This document shows positions 1-10,510 of a stretch of 47,678 nt of DNA, one piece after another. The DNA is taken from assembly GCA_018064405.1 (NCBI GenBank), contig JAGHVG010000011.1:1-47678 (forward strand), written 5' to 3'. Each line of letters opens with the position of its first letter. The first letter of the stretch is position 1. Origin of the DNA: Candidatus Enterousia scatequi. GTDB lineage: Bacteria; Pseudomonadota; Alphaproteobacteria; Rs-D84. Under the pieces are notes generated by a model. That model did not search any database. It was not told where the DNA came from and was given only the letters and a program-made list of their open reading frames with translations. Position numbers and translations under genes: made by a program.

Positions 1-1121
1 TTATCTTCAGCTTTTTGAGCACGAGTTGCTTCATTAGCGATTGCTTTTTTGTTATCGTTTATTTGTTTGTCTTGCTTAACATCTTTAGCTGCCAAACCCG
101 CGATAGCTACGTCTTGCAGCTTGTTTTCTATCGCCAATTTATCTTCAGCTTTCTTAGCGCGAGACGTTTCGTCTTTAATATCTTTTGCATTGGCTATTAT
201 TTGATGTTCTTGGAACTGGTTTTCAATAGCCAAACCTGTGATAGCAAAGTCCTGTGATACATTTTTCTTTGCCAAATCTGCTTCAGCCACTTTAGCGCGG
301 GCTTCTTCAGAAGAAATAGCTGTTTTTAAACCTGATTCAGCTGTCATAGCACGAGTGTTTTCACCTGAAATTGCGGCTAACAACGCCTGGTCGGTTGAAT
401 CACGTGTTTCTGCCTCTGCGGTGATGGCGCTTTGCAAATATTCATCCGCTTCCCATCTTTTGCCGGCTTCTTCGTTGATTTTTGTGGATAAATCAGCTTC
501 AGCTGTCATAGCGCGAGTATTTTCATCTGTAATTGCAGTTAACAATGCCTGGTCGGTTGAATCACGTGTTTCTGCCTCTGCGGTGATGGCGCTTTGCAAA
601 TAGTTATCCGCTTCCCATCTATAACCCGCTTCATCTGTGATTTTTGTGGATAAATCAGCTTCAGCTGTCATGGCACGGACTTCTTCAGCAGAAATAGCGG
701 TTTCTAAACCTGATTCGGCTGCCATAGCGCGAGTATTTTCATCTGTAATTACAGCTAACAACGCCTGGTCAGTTGAATCACGTGTTTCTGCCTCTGCGGT
801 GATGGCGCTTTGCAAATATTCATCTGCTTCCCATCTTTTGCCGGCTTCTTCGTTGATTTTTGCGGATAAATCCGCAACATCTGTAGTTAACCCGTCAATC
901 GCTTCACCCTGTTGTGTTATGATCTCAGTGTTACTGACAATATTGTTATTTATTTTTGAAATTTCTTCTGAAATTCCTGTCACAACATTATTAATCTGCT
1001 CTGAGACCCAATCTGTAATTGCACTAGCGCAAGCGTTTCCGGATATTCCAATGCAACATGCAATCACACCCAGTGTCTTTATGGTTTTATTATAGCGAGA
1101 ACTCAAATTTTTAATAAACAT
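1..1121 (-). CDS. Secreted/surface coiled-coil repeat protein (tail-fibre/adhesin-like), truncated by the window edge
   Basis: Minus strand from ATG at 1121 reads MFIKNLSSRYNKTIKTLGVIACCIGISGNACASAITDWVSEQINNVVTGISEEISKINNN..., then 18-aa repeats such as SAITAEAETRDSTDQALL / TAITDENTRAMTAEADLS / TKINEEAGKRWEADEYLQ. Open to base 1, so absent from the stop-bounded ORF track; the + ORFs here are its antisense. Confidence 0.85.
   Translation of the reverse strand, partial: MFIKNLSSRYNKTIKTLGVIACCIGISGNACASAITDWVSEQINNVVTGISEEISKINNNIVSNTEIITQQGEAIDGLTTDVADLSAKINEEAGKRWEADEYLQSAITAEAETRDSTDQALLAVITDENTRAMAAESGLETAISAEEVRAMTAEADLSTKITDEAGYRWEADNYLQSAITAEAETRDSTDQALLTAITDENTRAMTAEADLSTKINEEAGKRWEADEYLQSAITAEAETRDSTDQALLAAISGENTRAMTAESGLKTAISSEEARAKVAEADLAKKNVSQDFAITGLAIENQFQEHQIIANAKDIKDETSRAKKAEDKLAIENKLQDVAIAGLAAKDVKQDKQINDNKKAIANEATRAQKAED
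205..870 (-). repeat. Tandem 54-bp (18-aa) coding repeats, near-identical at 162- and 216-bp spacing
   Basis: The string gatggcgctttgcaaat occurs at 423, 585 and 801; the spacings are 3x54 and 4x54 bp. Translated modules align as 18-aa units. Confidence 0.8.
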
Positions 1122-1125
1122 ATGT

Positions 1126-1530
1126 TTACCCTTTTGTTTGTATTTGATTCTCTCTCGCTATATCCTCCTGGTTAGTTTGAATTGTGTTATCTTGCTCTGA
1201 CTGCATAATATCTGGGTCTGAGTTTGATGGCATTTTGCGACATAATGAAATCAAAGAATAAATATTTTGCGCAGTATCTTCGTCTGTGAATTCCAAAATA
1301 TTTACATTGTCGCGAATCGGTAATGTTTCTAAAAAATGGTTAAAAGCAATCAGTTCTTGTGTTGTTAAACGATATTTAACAATGTTGTTAAAGCAATAAC
1401 AATCCAAACTGCTGTCGCACTTGGAAATAATGGTGTTGCGCAGGTTTTTGCTGAACGCAAAATACCCACCACAAAATGCCATTATGACGGCACTAATAAC
1501 ACAAATAAAAATCGTTTTTCTAACAACCAT
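1126..1530 (-). CDS. Hypothetical membrane-anchored protein (134 aa)
   Basis: Complete ORF with N-terminal hydrophobic helix (TIFICVISAVIMAFCGGYFAF); its stop lies 5 bp before the start of the coiled-coil gene. Confidence 0.65.
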   Translation of the reverse strand: MVVRKTIFICVISAVIMAFCGGYFAFSKNLRNTIISKCDSSLDCYCFNNIVKYRLTTQELIAFNHFLETLPIRDNVNILEFTDEDTAQNIYSLISLCRKMPSNSDPDIMQSEQDNTIQTNQEDIARENQIQTKG

Positions 1531-1655
1531 TATATCTATCTTTGTTTGTTAACAAAAATATTTTTATGGCAATACGGTATATCAAAAATGGCCATTGTCA
1601 ATAAAAAATATGAAAAAACACCTGTTTTGCCGGGAATTTTGAAAAAATACAGGGT

Positions 1656-3899
1656 TTACAGTTCTTTTACTGTGTTTGTTTCCTTGTCAAATACACATGG
1701 CTTGCCGGCATAACCCAATGCTTTGTGGTGTGACGGAATCAAAAATTCCGGCATTGGCAACGATTCGCCCATCATAACCTTTTTATACAATGCCTTTTCT
1801 ATATCGGTTTTGTTTTTAAACCAGCGTTGCTGATCTGCCTCTATCGGGCGGTGGTACCAACCCTGGAATATAACGATTTGTTTTCCTTCTTCCAGTTTCA
1901 TTATATCCATTGGACTATATAATGGTTTCCGTTCTGTATCTTCAAAATCCTTGCCGTCTGGACCTTTTTTGGTTTTCTTTTTGACCTCGTCCCCTATCAT
2001 TTTGGAAAAACGTTCCGCTGTATCTGGGTCGTTTTGACGCAATAATATCTTGGCTGCGGTTGTTGAAATAATCGTGGAAGCGGCATCTGCACCGTATTTT
2101 TCCTGAATCTGGTGTATGTCCTGACCGATAATCAGATATGATATTTCCTGACCGCGTCCCAAATCAGGCCCCTGAATTACGGCCTGTAACTTTTGCATTT
2201 TGGGCATTTCGTCCAGTATGAATAATACTGGATATGGACCCATTTTTTGACCCGATAGGTTCACACTGTTTGGTTTGTTCGCCAACAGGAAGTTTGACAT
2301 CAATTCAATAAATATTCCTGTAATTGGGTTTAATGCCTGGGCATCAACCATGTTTATTGACAGATAAACCGTCACTGGTTTTATTTTTCCATCACGCGGA
2401 TCAACCATGCCGCGCAAATCATTAAAGTGGAAATCAGAATGGCTGGTTCGATTGCGGACCGCAGAATTGCGGAATATGCCCAAACCTTCCATAATCGTGG
2501 ATAAAATAGAACCACGTTCTTTATCCGGCGTATTGGCGAGTTGTGTTAATTCCAAAACACTGCGGTGTGCGTATGCATATTGGCGTGCTTCATTTACCGC
2601 GTCTTCCAATACGTCACGCATAGGGTCTGCCAATGCAACCATTTGGTCGCCCGCACGTCTGCGGTTTTCCAATTCTTCGGCATTGGCGAGTTGTGCAGCA
2701 TTTAACCAATCCAGAATCATTGATAATGACGCTTCACGTCCAACCCATGATTGCGGAATATTGCGCCACGATCCAATATGAACATAATTTGTTGCATTTA
2801 ATTCGCCACGTTGCAGTAAACCCAATGCCGCATATGCATTTTGATCTGTCATCATTGATAAATAATAATCAGATAAAACCGCTGCATCTTCGGCATCAAA
2901 CGTGCCGTTATTAATTCTGGCATAGAAATAATCGTCGGCCTTGGCACGTTCAACCTTGGACACCATAAAGTGTATAAAGCCTGATAACCCAGCCCGTCCA
3001 GTGTTTGACCAGTGTGGATCCATCGCTGTATCAGGAACCAAGACATTACAAATTGTATCAATATATAAATCGCGTTGCTCTGAATTAAATGGTACGTGTT
3101 CTGGTGACAGCGGATTCCATGATGGATAATAAATACCGTGCGCTGGATCATCCTGACCTGCCCAATTCATGATGAATACCGGCCCAACCATTGCACGATA
3201 TGCAGATGTCAGTTGTTTTAGTTCTGGCTTTGGATCGTTAATAATCATTGATACACCGTCACAATCCAAAATTGTTGGAATAACCACCCCTGCTGTTTTA
3301 CCGGTCCCCGGTGGTGCGACACACAATGTGGACAGGCATTCATTCATCATCAATGGCTTGGTTTTGCCCTTGTCCTTGAAATACCCTAGGACCATCATAA
3401 ATCCACCGAACAGACCACCATCGCCCTTGCCCATTTTTTTAATATCTTCGGCAGAGGCCTTTTTGGATGTTTCCTTGTCGTATTTATCCTTGCCATGTGG
3501 GTTAAATTCATCGGTTAATGTTTTATCTGCCACAAAGAAATATGCAATAAATGGTAATACCGGAACTGTGCACATAATATCGGGGTGTGTAAAGCACCGT
3601 CCAATCCATGCGGGCACCCCCGCCAACACAGATAGGCCCGCACTGTGCCACAAATTTGTTAAATATATTCCGCACCAATGTGCTGTGGCCGGTGACCAAC
3701 CATACCGCCATATGTGTTCAAGTATAAATGCAATTGCAAACGCGATTGCGCATGCAATCCACATTGCCGCATTCCACCGCATAACCCAGAATATTTGTGC
3801 CATTGGTTTACGGTCTGCTTCCTTGTATGCGCTGGATTTGAATATGTTCAAACCCATGCCTTTACCGCCTGCGGATAAAATCTTGATTTTCTCTGCCAT
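1656..3899 (-). CDS. virD4: Type IV secretion system coupling protein (VirD4/TraG family ATPase)
   Basis: N-terminal TM region; Walker A APPGTGKTAGVVIPT; Walker B VLFILDEMPKM; SWNPLSPE and IIGQDIHQIQEKYG motifs typical of VirD4/TraG. Confidence 0.9.
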   Translation of the reverse strand: MAEKIKILSAGGKGMGLNIFKSSAYKEADRKPMAQIFWVMRWNAAMWIACAIAFAIAFILEHIWRYGWSPATAHWCGIYLTNLWHSAGLSVLAGVPAWIGRCFTHPDIMCTVPVLPFIAYFFVADKTLTDEFNPHGKDKYDKETSKKASAEDIKKMGKGDGGLFGGFMMVLGYFKDKGKTKPLMMNECLSTLCVAPPGTGKTAGVVIPTILDCDGVSMIINDPKPELKQLTSAYRAMVGPVFIMNWAGQDDPAHGIYYPSWNPLSPEHVPFNSEQRDLYIDTICNVLVPDTAMDPHWSNTGRAGLSGFIHFMVSKVERAKADDYFYARINNGTFDAEDAAVLSDYYLSMMTDQNAYAALGLLQRGELNATNYVHIGSWRNIPQSWVGREASLSMILDWLNAAQLANAEELENRRRAGDQMVALADPMRDVLEDAVNEARQYAYAHRSVLELTQLANTPDKERGSILSTIMEGLGIFRNSAVRNRTSHSDFHFNDLRGMVDPRDGKIKPVTVYLSINMVDAQALNPITGIFIELMSNFLLANKPNSVNLSGQKMGPYPVLFILDEMPKMQKLQAVIQGPDLGRGQEISYLIIGQDIHQIQEKYGADAASTIISTTAAKILLRQNDPDTAERFSKMIGDEVKKKTKKGPDGKDFEDTERKPLYSPMDIMKLEEGKQIVIFQGWYHRPIEADQQRWFKNKTDIEKALYKKVMMGESLPMPEFLIPSHHKALGYAGKPCVFDKETNTVKEL

Positions 3900-3954
3900 A
3901 ACAGTATGATTATATCAGAAAATTTGTTAATGATAAATCAGGAAATTTATATTC

Positions 3955-4608
3955 ATGAAAAATATTCCAAGAATTTTTTTAGATACTGATTTGACGCCAG
4001 GGGTGTCTGTCGCTGTGCCACGTGATGTGTCGCATTATTTGGCAAACGTGATGCGTCAGGCAAATTGTTTGGTGTTTAATAACGGCGTTGAATATAATGC
4101 CTATCTGTCAGATGATAAAAAAAGTATTTATGTTGAATCTGCGACAGCGCATGCTGATCCATCAAATGATATAACACTTTATTTTGCACCAATTAAACGT
4201 GTGGATGATATGCTGAATATGGCAACGCAAATGGGTGTTGCGCGTTTTGTGCCGGTTATAACTGCGCGCACGGTTGCAAATCACATTAATTGGGATCGTA
4301 TGCGTAAAATTGTCATAGAGGCATCAGAACAATCAAACCGTAATAGCGTTCCATTAATTACAGAGGCAATTAAATTTAACGATTTACCATTTCATGATAT
4401 TGTTTTTGCAGATGAACGTGCAGCGTATGACCGTGAGTTGCCGATGCACGTTGGGGATGCAAAAAATGTTCTTGTTGGACCAGAGGGTGGGTTTTCAGAT
4501 TCTGAATTTGAAATATTGGATAAAAACGGTTCGCGCGGAATATCGTTAGGTAAAACAATATTGCGCGCTGAACTGGCGGCGGTTATTGCAATTAGGGGTG
4601 TGATGTAA
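3955..4608 (+). CDS. rsmE: 16S rRNA (uracil1498-N3)-methyltransferase RsmE
   Basis: Family motifs VGPEGGFSDSEFE and SLGKTILRAELAAVIAI. Confidence 0.9.
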   Translation: MKNIPRIFLDTDLTPGVSVAVPRDVSHYLANVMRQANCLVFNNGVEYNAYLSDDKKSIYVESATAHADPSNDITLYFAPIKRVDDMLNMATQMGVARFVPVITARTVANHINWDRMRKIVIEASEQSNRNSVPLITEAIKFNDLPFHDIVFADERAAYDRELPMHVGDAKNVLVGPEGGFSDSEFEILDKNGSRGISLGKTILRAELAAVIAIRGVM

Positions 4609-5303
4609 TGGCACTGCGTATTGCAAAATTTTTATCTGAATCGGGTGTCGCGTCCAGGCGTAGTGCCGAAAAAATGATTCTTGATGGTCGGGTTTATATA
4701 AATGGTAATAAAATAGAATCCCCTGCGACATTTGTTTCTGAATCAGATGTTGTTAGTGTTGATGGAAAACAAGTAAAAAAATCGTCAGATATTGAACTAT
4801 ATGCGTTTCATAAACCGGTAAATACAATGACAACACGTTCTGATCCAAATGGTCGTAAAACAATTTATGATGTTTTACCACAAAAATATAATGGATTGAA
4901 ATATGTTGGACGTTTGGATTTTAAGACAACTGGGTTGTTATTAATGACAAACAGCGGTGATTTGGCACGTAAACTAACACTGCCGTCATCAAATATTCCG
5001 CGAACATATATTGCAACAACGAATGGCAATATGAAAAATTTAGCATTGGCGCGCAAGGGTGTAACGGTTGATGGAATAAAATATCGCCCTATGCAAATAT
5101 CGGTGTTAAACGATAAACAAATATTGGTCACAACCACAGAGGGCAAGAAAAACGAAATCCGTATAGTTTTACGTTTTTGTGGTGCGCCTGTGTCACAGTT
5201 GCATCGTGTATCGTTTGGAAATATTGAATTGGGTAATCTGCCTGTTGGGAAAATAGTCAAGGTGCCTAAGAAAACAATTGACGAAATATTAAAAAATTTC
5301 TAA
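4608..5303 (+). CDS. Pseudouridine synthase, RsuA/RluB/RluE/RluF family (S4 domain)
   Basis: N-terminal S4 domain (RIAKFLSESGVASRRSAEKMILDGRVYINGNKI) and GRLDFKTTGLLLMTNSGDLA catalytic motif; TAATG overlap with rsmE. Confidence 0.88.
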   Translation: MALRIAKFLSESGVASRRSAEKMILDGRVYINGNKIESPATFVSESDVVSVDGKQVKKSSDIELYAFHKPVNTMTTRSDPNGRKTIYDVLPQKYNGLKYVGRLDFKTTGLLLMTNSGDLARKLTLPSSNIPRTYIATTNGNMKNLALARKGVTVDGIKYRPMQISVLNDKQILVTTTEGKKNEIRIVLRFCGAPVSQLHRVSFGNIELGNLPVGKIVKVPKKTIDEILKNF

Positions 5304-5335
5304 TATTTGTTTGTTAGAGATAAAGGGAGGGGTGT

Positions 5336-6361
5336 ATGCAAAAAAAATCACCAAAAAAACCGATTAAAAAAGTCGCAAAAAAATCAGCATCTGCAAAGAA
5401 ACAGGTAAAGCGCAGTGTTCCTGTAAAACAGATATTGAAACCAGTGCCAGCGGCACAACCGGTAAAGCAACATCGTGGTGGTTGGTCTGCATCAATTTAT
5501 ATTTATTGGTTTATTATTTTGTTCTTTATTGCTGCAACTTTTTACATTTTGGGCCGTGCACGTCCAACATATGCACCAAACAAAGCCCCATTATCAGAGG
5601 AAGAATTACAAACATCTGATGTATCAGATATGAATTCTGTTCAGCAGAATTTGTCTGATGGCAATATTGATGGTGTTATTGCAGAATTAACATCAATGAT
5701 TGATGCGGGAAATGCGGTTGCACAAACCTATGTTTTGCGTGGCGAAGCATATATGCAATACGGTGATTATGCCAAGGCATTATCTGATTTTGAATCTGCA
5801 ATAAATATGGATTCACAGTATGCTGTTGCATATTATGATCGCGCATTGTTAAATATGCGTCTGGAAGATTATTCTGGGGCATTAAATGATATTAATAATG
5901 CGTTGGCATTGGCGGCAAACGGTACAGATACAGTGTTGTCGTTGCGTGATTTGTATGCAAAACGTGGCCAGATTAATTTGTGGTTAAAAAATTGGGAAGG
6001 CGCGATTGCTGACTATACCAATTCATTGGCACGTCCAGAAGGAACAGTGAATCCTGATGTTTATGCCGAACGTGCCGAAGCATATACTGCAATCGGTGAT
6101 TACGACAGTGCTATTAATGATTATTCATCTGCGGTACGTGTAATATCCGAACAGATTCAGGCATTAACCACGGTTGAGGAACGTGAACGTGTGTCAACAA
6201 ATGCAATGAATTATTTTGAAAAATCTGCTGCGTTGAATTTAACACTTGGAAACAATGATGTGGCACGCAGTGATTTAGAATCTGCATTAACAATTGCAAG
6301 TGCACTAAATAATGCAGATATAATAGAGCATTTACAATTGTTGCTAAATCAATTAGATTAA
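5336..6361 (+). CDS. Membrane-anchored TPR-repeat protein with Lys/Pro-rich N-terminus
   Basis: Basic N-terminus, TM IYIYWFIILFFIAATFYIL, then TPR units (AQTYVLRGEAYMQYGDYAKALSDFESAI...). Confidence 0.8.
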   Translation: MQKKSPKKPIKKVAKKSASAKKQVKRSVPVKQILKPVPAAQPVKQHRGGWSASIYIYWFIILFFIAATFYILGRARPTYAPNKAPLSEEELQTSDVSDMNSVQQNLSDGNIDGVIAELTSMIDAGNAVAQTYVLRGEAYMQYGDYAKALSDFESAINMDSQYAVAYYDRALLNMRLEDYSGALNDINNALALAANGTDTVLSLRDLYAKRGQINLWLKNWEGAIADYTNSLARPEGTVNPDVYAERAEAYTAIGDYDSAINDYSSAVRVISEQIQALTTVEERERVSTNAMNYFEKSAALNLTLGNNDVARSDLESALTIASALNNADIIEHLQLLLNQLD

Positions 6362-6390
6362 AAAAAACCGCCCATTTGGGCGGTTTTTAT
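6361..6390. terminator. Bidirectional intrinsic terminator between the TPR gene and infB
   Basis: aaaaaaaccgcccatttgggcggtttttat: GC stem flanked by A and T tracts between convergent genes; overlaps the infB stop codon. Confidence 0.85.
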
Positions 6391-8765
6391 AATTCTGCCT
6401 TCATTTCTTGAACTTCGTAACATTCAACACGATCACCCTCTTTCAGATCGTTATATTTTTCAAAGCTCATACCAAATTCAACACCTACAGATACCTCTTT
6501 GACTTCGTTTTTTTCACGGCGCAGTTCACCGATTTTGCCGTCATATATAACGACATTATCGCGCAACAAACGTACGAACGCGTCTTTCCTGATAACACCT
6601 TCGGTTACTTTACAGCCCGCAACGCGTATCCCCTTGCCAACGGTAAACAGTGCAATAACATCTGCATATCCGATAAAGTTTTCTTTCTTTACTGGCGCTA
6701 ATTTACCAGACAAGATTTCTTTGATTTCATCTGTGATACGATATACAACACTGTGATAGCGAATATCTATACCATTATTTCGTGCCATATCACGAACCGC
6801 AGAATCTGCACGAACATTAAATGCGATTATAACTGCGTTTGATGCGGTTGCCAACCTGATATCGCCTTCGGTGATTTGGCCAACACCCGCAGATAATATT
6901 TCAACATTTGCTTTTTCGGTTTTGATATCTTTTATCATATCTGTAATTGCTTCAACACTGCCCTGAACATCGGCGCGTAAAACAATCGGCAATGTTATTT
7001 TTTTAGATTCGTCGCGTGCCGCAAACAAATCTTGCAGTGACGATCTTTTAACAGCGTTTGCCTTATCTTTTGCTTTCTGTGTACGATATGCTGCAACTTC
7101 ACGTGTTTGTGCTTCTGTTTCCATTACACGTAATTCATCGCCCGCAGATGGAACAGTGTCCAGCCCCAGCACAACAACGGGTTGTCCTGGGTGAACGGAC
7201 TTTACACGTTCGCCAACAGAATTGATTAAACCACGCACGCGACCAAATGTTTCGCCCACGACGAATACATCACCGATTTTTAATGTTCCCTGACGTACCA
7301 GAACGGTTGCCACAGCGCCCAATCCTTTTTCCAGTTTAGCTTCCACCACGTTTGCAACGGCGGGCATTTCATAATCTGCCTTTAAATCCATCATTTCGGC
7401 CTGCAATAAAATTGCTTCTTCCAATTTATCCAAACCAATTTTTTGTTTTGCAGAAATTTCAACACATTGAACATCTCCGCCCATTTCTTCAATCTGGACC
7501 TCTTGTTGCAATAAATCCACCTTTACACGTTGTGGGTCTGCCTCTGGTAAATCAATTTTATTTATCGCAACGATAAATGGAACCTTTGCGGCTCTGATGT
7601 GATTAATTGCTTCAATGGTTTGTGGCATAATAGAATCATTTGCTGCAACAACCAAAACAACGATATCTGCCATTTGGGCACCACGTGCACGCATAGCTGT
7701 AAACGTTTCATGTCCGGGTGTGTCCAAAAACGTAATTATTGCCCCAGACTTTGTTTTAACTTCGTATGATGAAATGTGTTGAGTGATACCACCTGCTTCA
7801 CCGGCAACAACGTTTGCGTCACGAAATGCATCTAGCAGAGAAGTTTTACCATGGTCAACGTGGCCAACAACCGTAACCACGGGTGCACGTGATTTTAATT
7901 TTTCTGGATCTGGCAATCTGTCCAGTTGATCTGCGTATGGTTTAGTATCAACGCGTTTAACAGTTGCACCAAATTCAGTTGCAATTAATTCCGCCGTATC
8001 TGCATCAATGGTCTGATTCTGGGATGCCATCATACCCATTTCCATCAATTTTTTGATAACGTTTCCGACTTTTTCAGCCATTGCGGCCGCCAAATCTTTA
8101 ACAGTTATGGTGTCACCCAATGCGACTTCGTGTTCAACCTTTTGTGGTGCAGAAAATACCGCGCGTGCTTTTTCACGAAAACGTTTTAATGATGCCTCTG
8201 ACCTCCGACGATTCGCACCACGAATACCTATTTCGTCGTCGTCATCGTCACCACCAATTACAATATCATGTATAGATATTTTGCCCTGTTTTTTAAACTC
8301 TTTTTTCCCAGCAAATTTATTTGGGCGAACTTCATCATCGTCGTTATTTGCGTTATATGATTTGCGTGCAGATTGGTTAAATTGTTTTTTTGATGGCTCA
8401 GGTGATACAACCGGTGTATCATCTGCTATATCTGTGCCCGTGTTTTCGCGTGCCGCCAACTGTGATTTTACCTGTTCATATTCTGCGGCATCACGTGCAA
8501 TTTCGGCCTCGCGCGCGGCACGTGCGGCGGCCTCTTCTGCTTCGCGTTTTTTTCTTTCTTCTTCACGTGCCTTGGCGGCTTCTAATACAGCACGCAGTTT
8601 ATCATCAGCAGCATTGTGTGGTGCCTCAACCTTTTTGGGTTCATCACGTAGTTCATTACTGCCTGGGGCAATAACACGACGTCTGCGTTCAACGAACACA
8701 GCATCGCCTTTTTTGCTTTGTACTGCATCAATAGTTACAGATTTTCCAAGTGTTAATGTTGCCAT
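6387..8765 (-). CDS. infB: Translation initiation factor IF-2
   Basis: [44 protein letters not shown] motifs; IF-2 N- and C-terminal domains. Confidence 0.97.
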   Translation of the reverse strand: MATLTLGKSVTIDAVQSKKGDAVFVERRRRVIAPGSNELRDEPKKVEAPHNAADDKLRAVLEAAKAREEERKKREAEEAAARAAREAEIARDAAEYEQVKSQLAARENTGTDIADDTPVVSPEPSKKQFNQSARKSYNANNDDDEVRPNKFAGKKEFKKQGKISIHDIVIGGDDDDDEIGIRGANRRRSEASLKRFREKARAVFSAPQKVEHEVALGDTITVKDLAAAMAEKVGNVIKKLMEMGMMASQNQTIDADTAELIATEFGATVKRVDTKPYADQLDRLPDPEKLKSRAPVVTVVGHVDHGKTSLLDAFRDANVVAGEAGGITQHISSYEVKTKSGAIITFLDTPGHETFTAMRARGAQMADIVVLVVAANDSIMPQTIEAINHIRAAKVPFIVAINKIDLPEADPQRVKVDLLQQEVQIEEMGGDVQCVEISAKQKIGLDKLEEAILLQAEMMDLKADYEMPAVANVVEAKLEKGLGAVATVLVRQGTLKIGDVFVVGETFGRVRGLINSVGERVKSVHPGQPVVVLGLDTVPSAGDELRVMETEAQTREVAAYRTQKAKDKANAVKRSSLQDLFAARDESKKITLPIVLRADVQGSVEAITDMIKDIKTEKANVEILSAGVGQITEGDIRLATASNAVIIAFNVRADSAVRDMARNNGIDIRYHSVVYRITDEIKEILSGKLAPVKKENFIGYADVIALFTVGKGIRVAGCKVTEGVIRKDAFVRLLRDNVVIYDGKIGELRREKNEVKEVSVGVEFGMSFEKYNDLKEGDRVECYEVQEMKAEL

Positions 8766-8801
8766 ATGTTTACTCCATACTTGTACTAGTGCGCCTTATA
8801 T

Positions 8802-10340
8802 TTATTCTTCGGTATTTGAAATTCCGTATGCCAATTCACGTGCCTTCATAATGACACGTCCTGCCAAACGTTCAGACATTGTGTCTTCACCCAGAATTTC
8901 AACCAATTCATCTGCAGATAAATCAGCCAAATCAGACAAAGATTTAATCCCTGCGTTCCCTAATTGCATAATAACAGGACGTTTGATGAAGTCAAAACCT
9001 AATAAATCATCACTCATTCCCATCTTGTGCCCATTATCTTTGTAATCTTGTTCTTGTTTTTGCAAATAATCTTTGGCACGTTTTTGCAATTCAGACGCCA
9101 AATCTGCGTTGAATCCTTCAATGGTTTCCAATTCTTTTGCGTCAACAAATGCGATTTCTTCAACAGTTCTGAAACCTTCTGTAATCAGCAAATGTGCAAT
9201 CATTTCATCGATATCTAATGCACCAATGAATAATTCTGTTTTTTCCTTGAATTCTTTTGCACGACGTTCTTGTTCTTCGGTTTCATTCATAACATCAATA
9301 TTCCAACCTGTAAGTTGTGATGCCAGGCGAACATTTTGACCGCGGCGTCCAATTGCCAATGATTGTTGATCTTCGTTAACCACAACAGATGCTGTCCGCG
9401 TGTCTTCATCAACGATGATTTTTGCAACCTTGGCAGGTTGGATTGCATTAACAATAAACACCGCAGGATCTTCTGAGTATAAAATAACATCGATTTTTTC
9501 ACCGTGGCATTCATTAATCACAGGTTGAATACGTGTTCCCTTAATACCGACCGTCATACCAACCGCATCAATAGATGGATCCTGTGTTTCAACGGCAATT
9601 TTAGCATGTGAACCTGGTGCACGTGCCACAGATTTAATTTTAATTATACCCTCGTAAATTTCTGGGACTTCTTGAACAAATAATTTTTCCATAAATAACG
9701 GGTGTGTTCTGGTCAGGAAAATTTGTGGTCCCGCATTAGAACGTTCAACATCCATAATCAATGCGCGAACGCGATCGCCCACCCCCAGACGCTCCCCAGG
9801 AATTAATTCGCTGCTTTTGATGTAGCCTTCGGCCTTGCCGTTAATATCAACAAAAACATTTCCAAATTCAATACGTTTCACAACACCACTGATAATATCA
9901 CCAACATTGTCTTTGAATTCTTCGTATTGTGTTCCTTTTTCAGCATCACGAACACGCCCAGTCATAATTTGACGCGCAGTTTGAAATGCCATACGACCAA
10001 ATTCAGGTTCTGGTAATTGATCCTCTACGACATCACCGATTTGTGGGTTTTCAGAATATTTCTTTGCCTGTTGGACAGTCAACATTGTATTTGGATCGTA
10101 TTCATCGCCTTTTGATTCTGGGGTTTCAATAACCTCAAATAAACGTTTTACGTAAATGGCCCCATTGTGACGGTCAATATTTGCAACAATATTGAATTCT
10201 TCGCCATATTTGTGTTTCGCGATTTTTGCAACCGCTGCCTCTAGTGATTCAAAAACAATTTCTTGACTAATGTTTTTTTCTGTGGCCAATGATTTTATTG
10301 ATTCCAACAAATCTTGACGTGGTATAGAAACAAAAGACAT
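8802..10340 (-). CDS. nusA: Transcription termination/antitermination protein NusA
   Basis: MSFVSIPRQDLLESIKSLATEK..., S1 and KH domains (AIGRRGQNVRLASQLTGWNIDV), C-terminal acidic repeats. Start moved from 10373 (TTG) to the ATG at 10340, which has an AAGGAG SD. Confidence 0.95.
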   Translation of the reverse strand: MSFVSIPRQDLLESIKSLATEKNISQEIVFESLEAAVAKIAKHKYGEEFNIVANIDRHNGAIYVKRLFEVIETPESKGDEYDPNTMLTVQQAKKYSENPQIGDVVEDQLPEPEFGRMAFQTARQIMTGRVRDAEKGTQYEEFKDNVGDIISGVVKRIEFGNVFVDINGKAEGYIKSSELIPGERLGVGDRVRALIMDVERSNAGPQIFLTRTHPLFMEKLFVQEVPEIYEGIIKIKSVARAPGSHAKIAVETQDPSIDAVGMTVGIKGTRIQPVINECHGEKIDVILYSEDPAVFIVNAIQPAKVAKIIVDEDTRTASVVVNEDQQSLAIGRRGQNVRLASQLTGWNIDVMNETEEQERRAKEFKEKTELFIGALDIDEMIAHLLITEGFRTVEEIAFVDAKELETIEGFNADLASELQKRAKDYLQKQEQDYKDNGHKMGMSDDLLGFDFIKRPVIMQLGNAGIKSLSDLADLSADELVEILGEDTMSERLAGRVIMKARELAYGISNTEE

Positions 10341-10373
10341 CATATACTCCTTATGGTCTGTTTTTTTTATCAA

Positions 10374-10400
10374 AAGGGCGGGGTTTTTAGCCCCGCCCTT
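10374..10400 (-). promoter_or_regulatory. GC-rich hairpin in the nusA 5' leader (attenuator candidate)
   Basis: Perfect 10-bp inverted repeat aagggcgggg/ccccgccctt with 7-nt loop in the divergent nusA/lptF intergenic region, 33 nt upstream of the nusA ATG. Confidence 0.55.
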
Positions 10401-10474
10401 AAAATTAATCTTTTAAGAACAGTATAATTATTATCTATAAATTTAGTAAAATCAAGAAAAAAACACAAATATAT

Positions 10475-10503
10475 TTGACGGTATAGTTTTTGCGCTTTAT
10501 ACT
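10475..10503 (+). promoter_or_regulatory. Sigma70-type promoter of lptF
   Basis: TTGACG - 17 bp - TATACT, with the -10 ending 8 nt before the lptF ATG. Confidence 0.7.
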
Positions 10504-10510
10504 GTAAAGT

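Noticed and set aside
238-1095. + strand ORFs of 121 and 152 aa with repeated SASAVIARVFSS segments
   Set aside because: They are antisense readings of the minus-strand 18-aa-repeat gene, which has a signal peptide and continuous coding frame.
3169-3909. 246-aa + strand ORF
   Set aside because: Antisense to virD4; no family motifs, and the minus frame is unmistakable.
8053-9045. 330-aa + strand Ser-rich ORF
   Set aside because: Spans the antisense of infB and nusA; composition reflects the complement of the Ala/Glu-rich IF-2 N-terminus.
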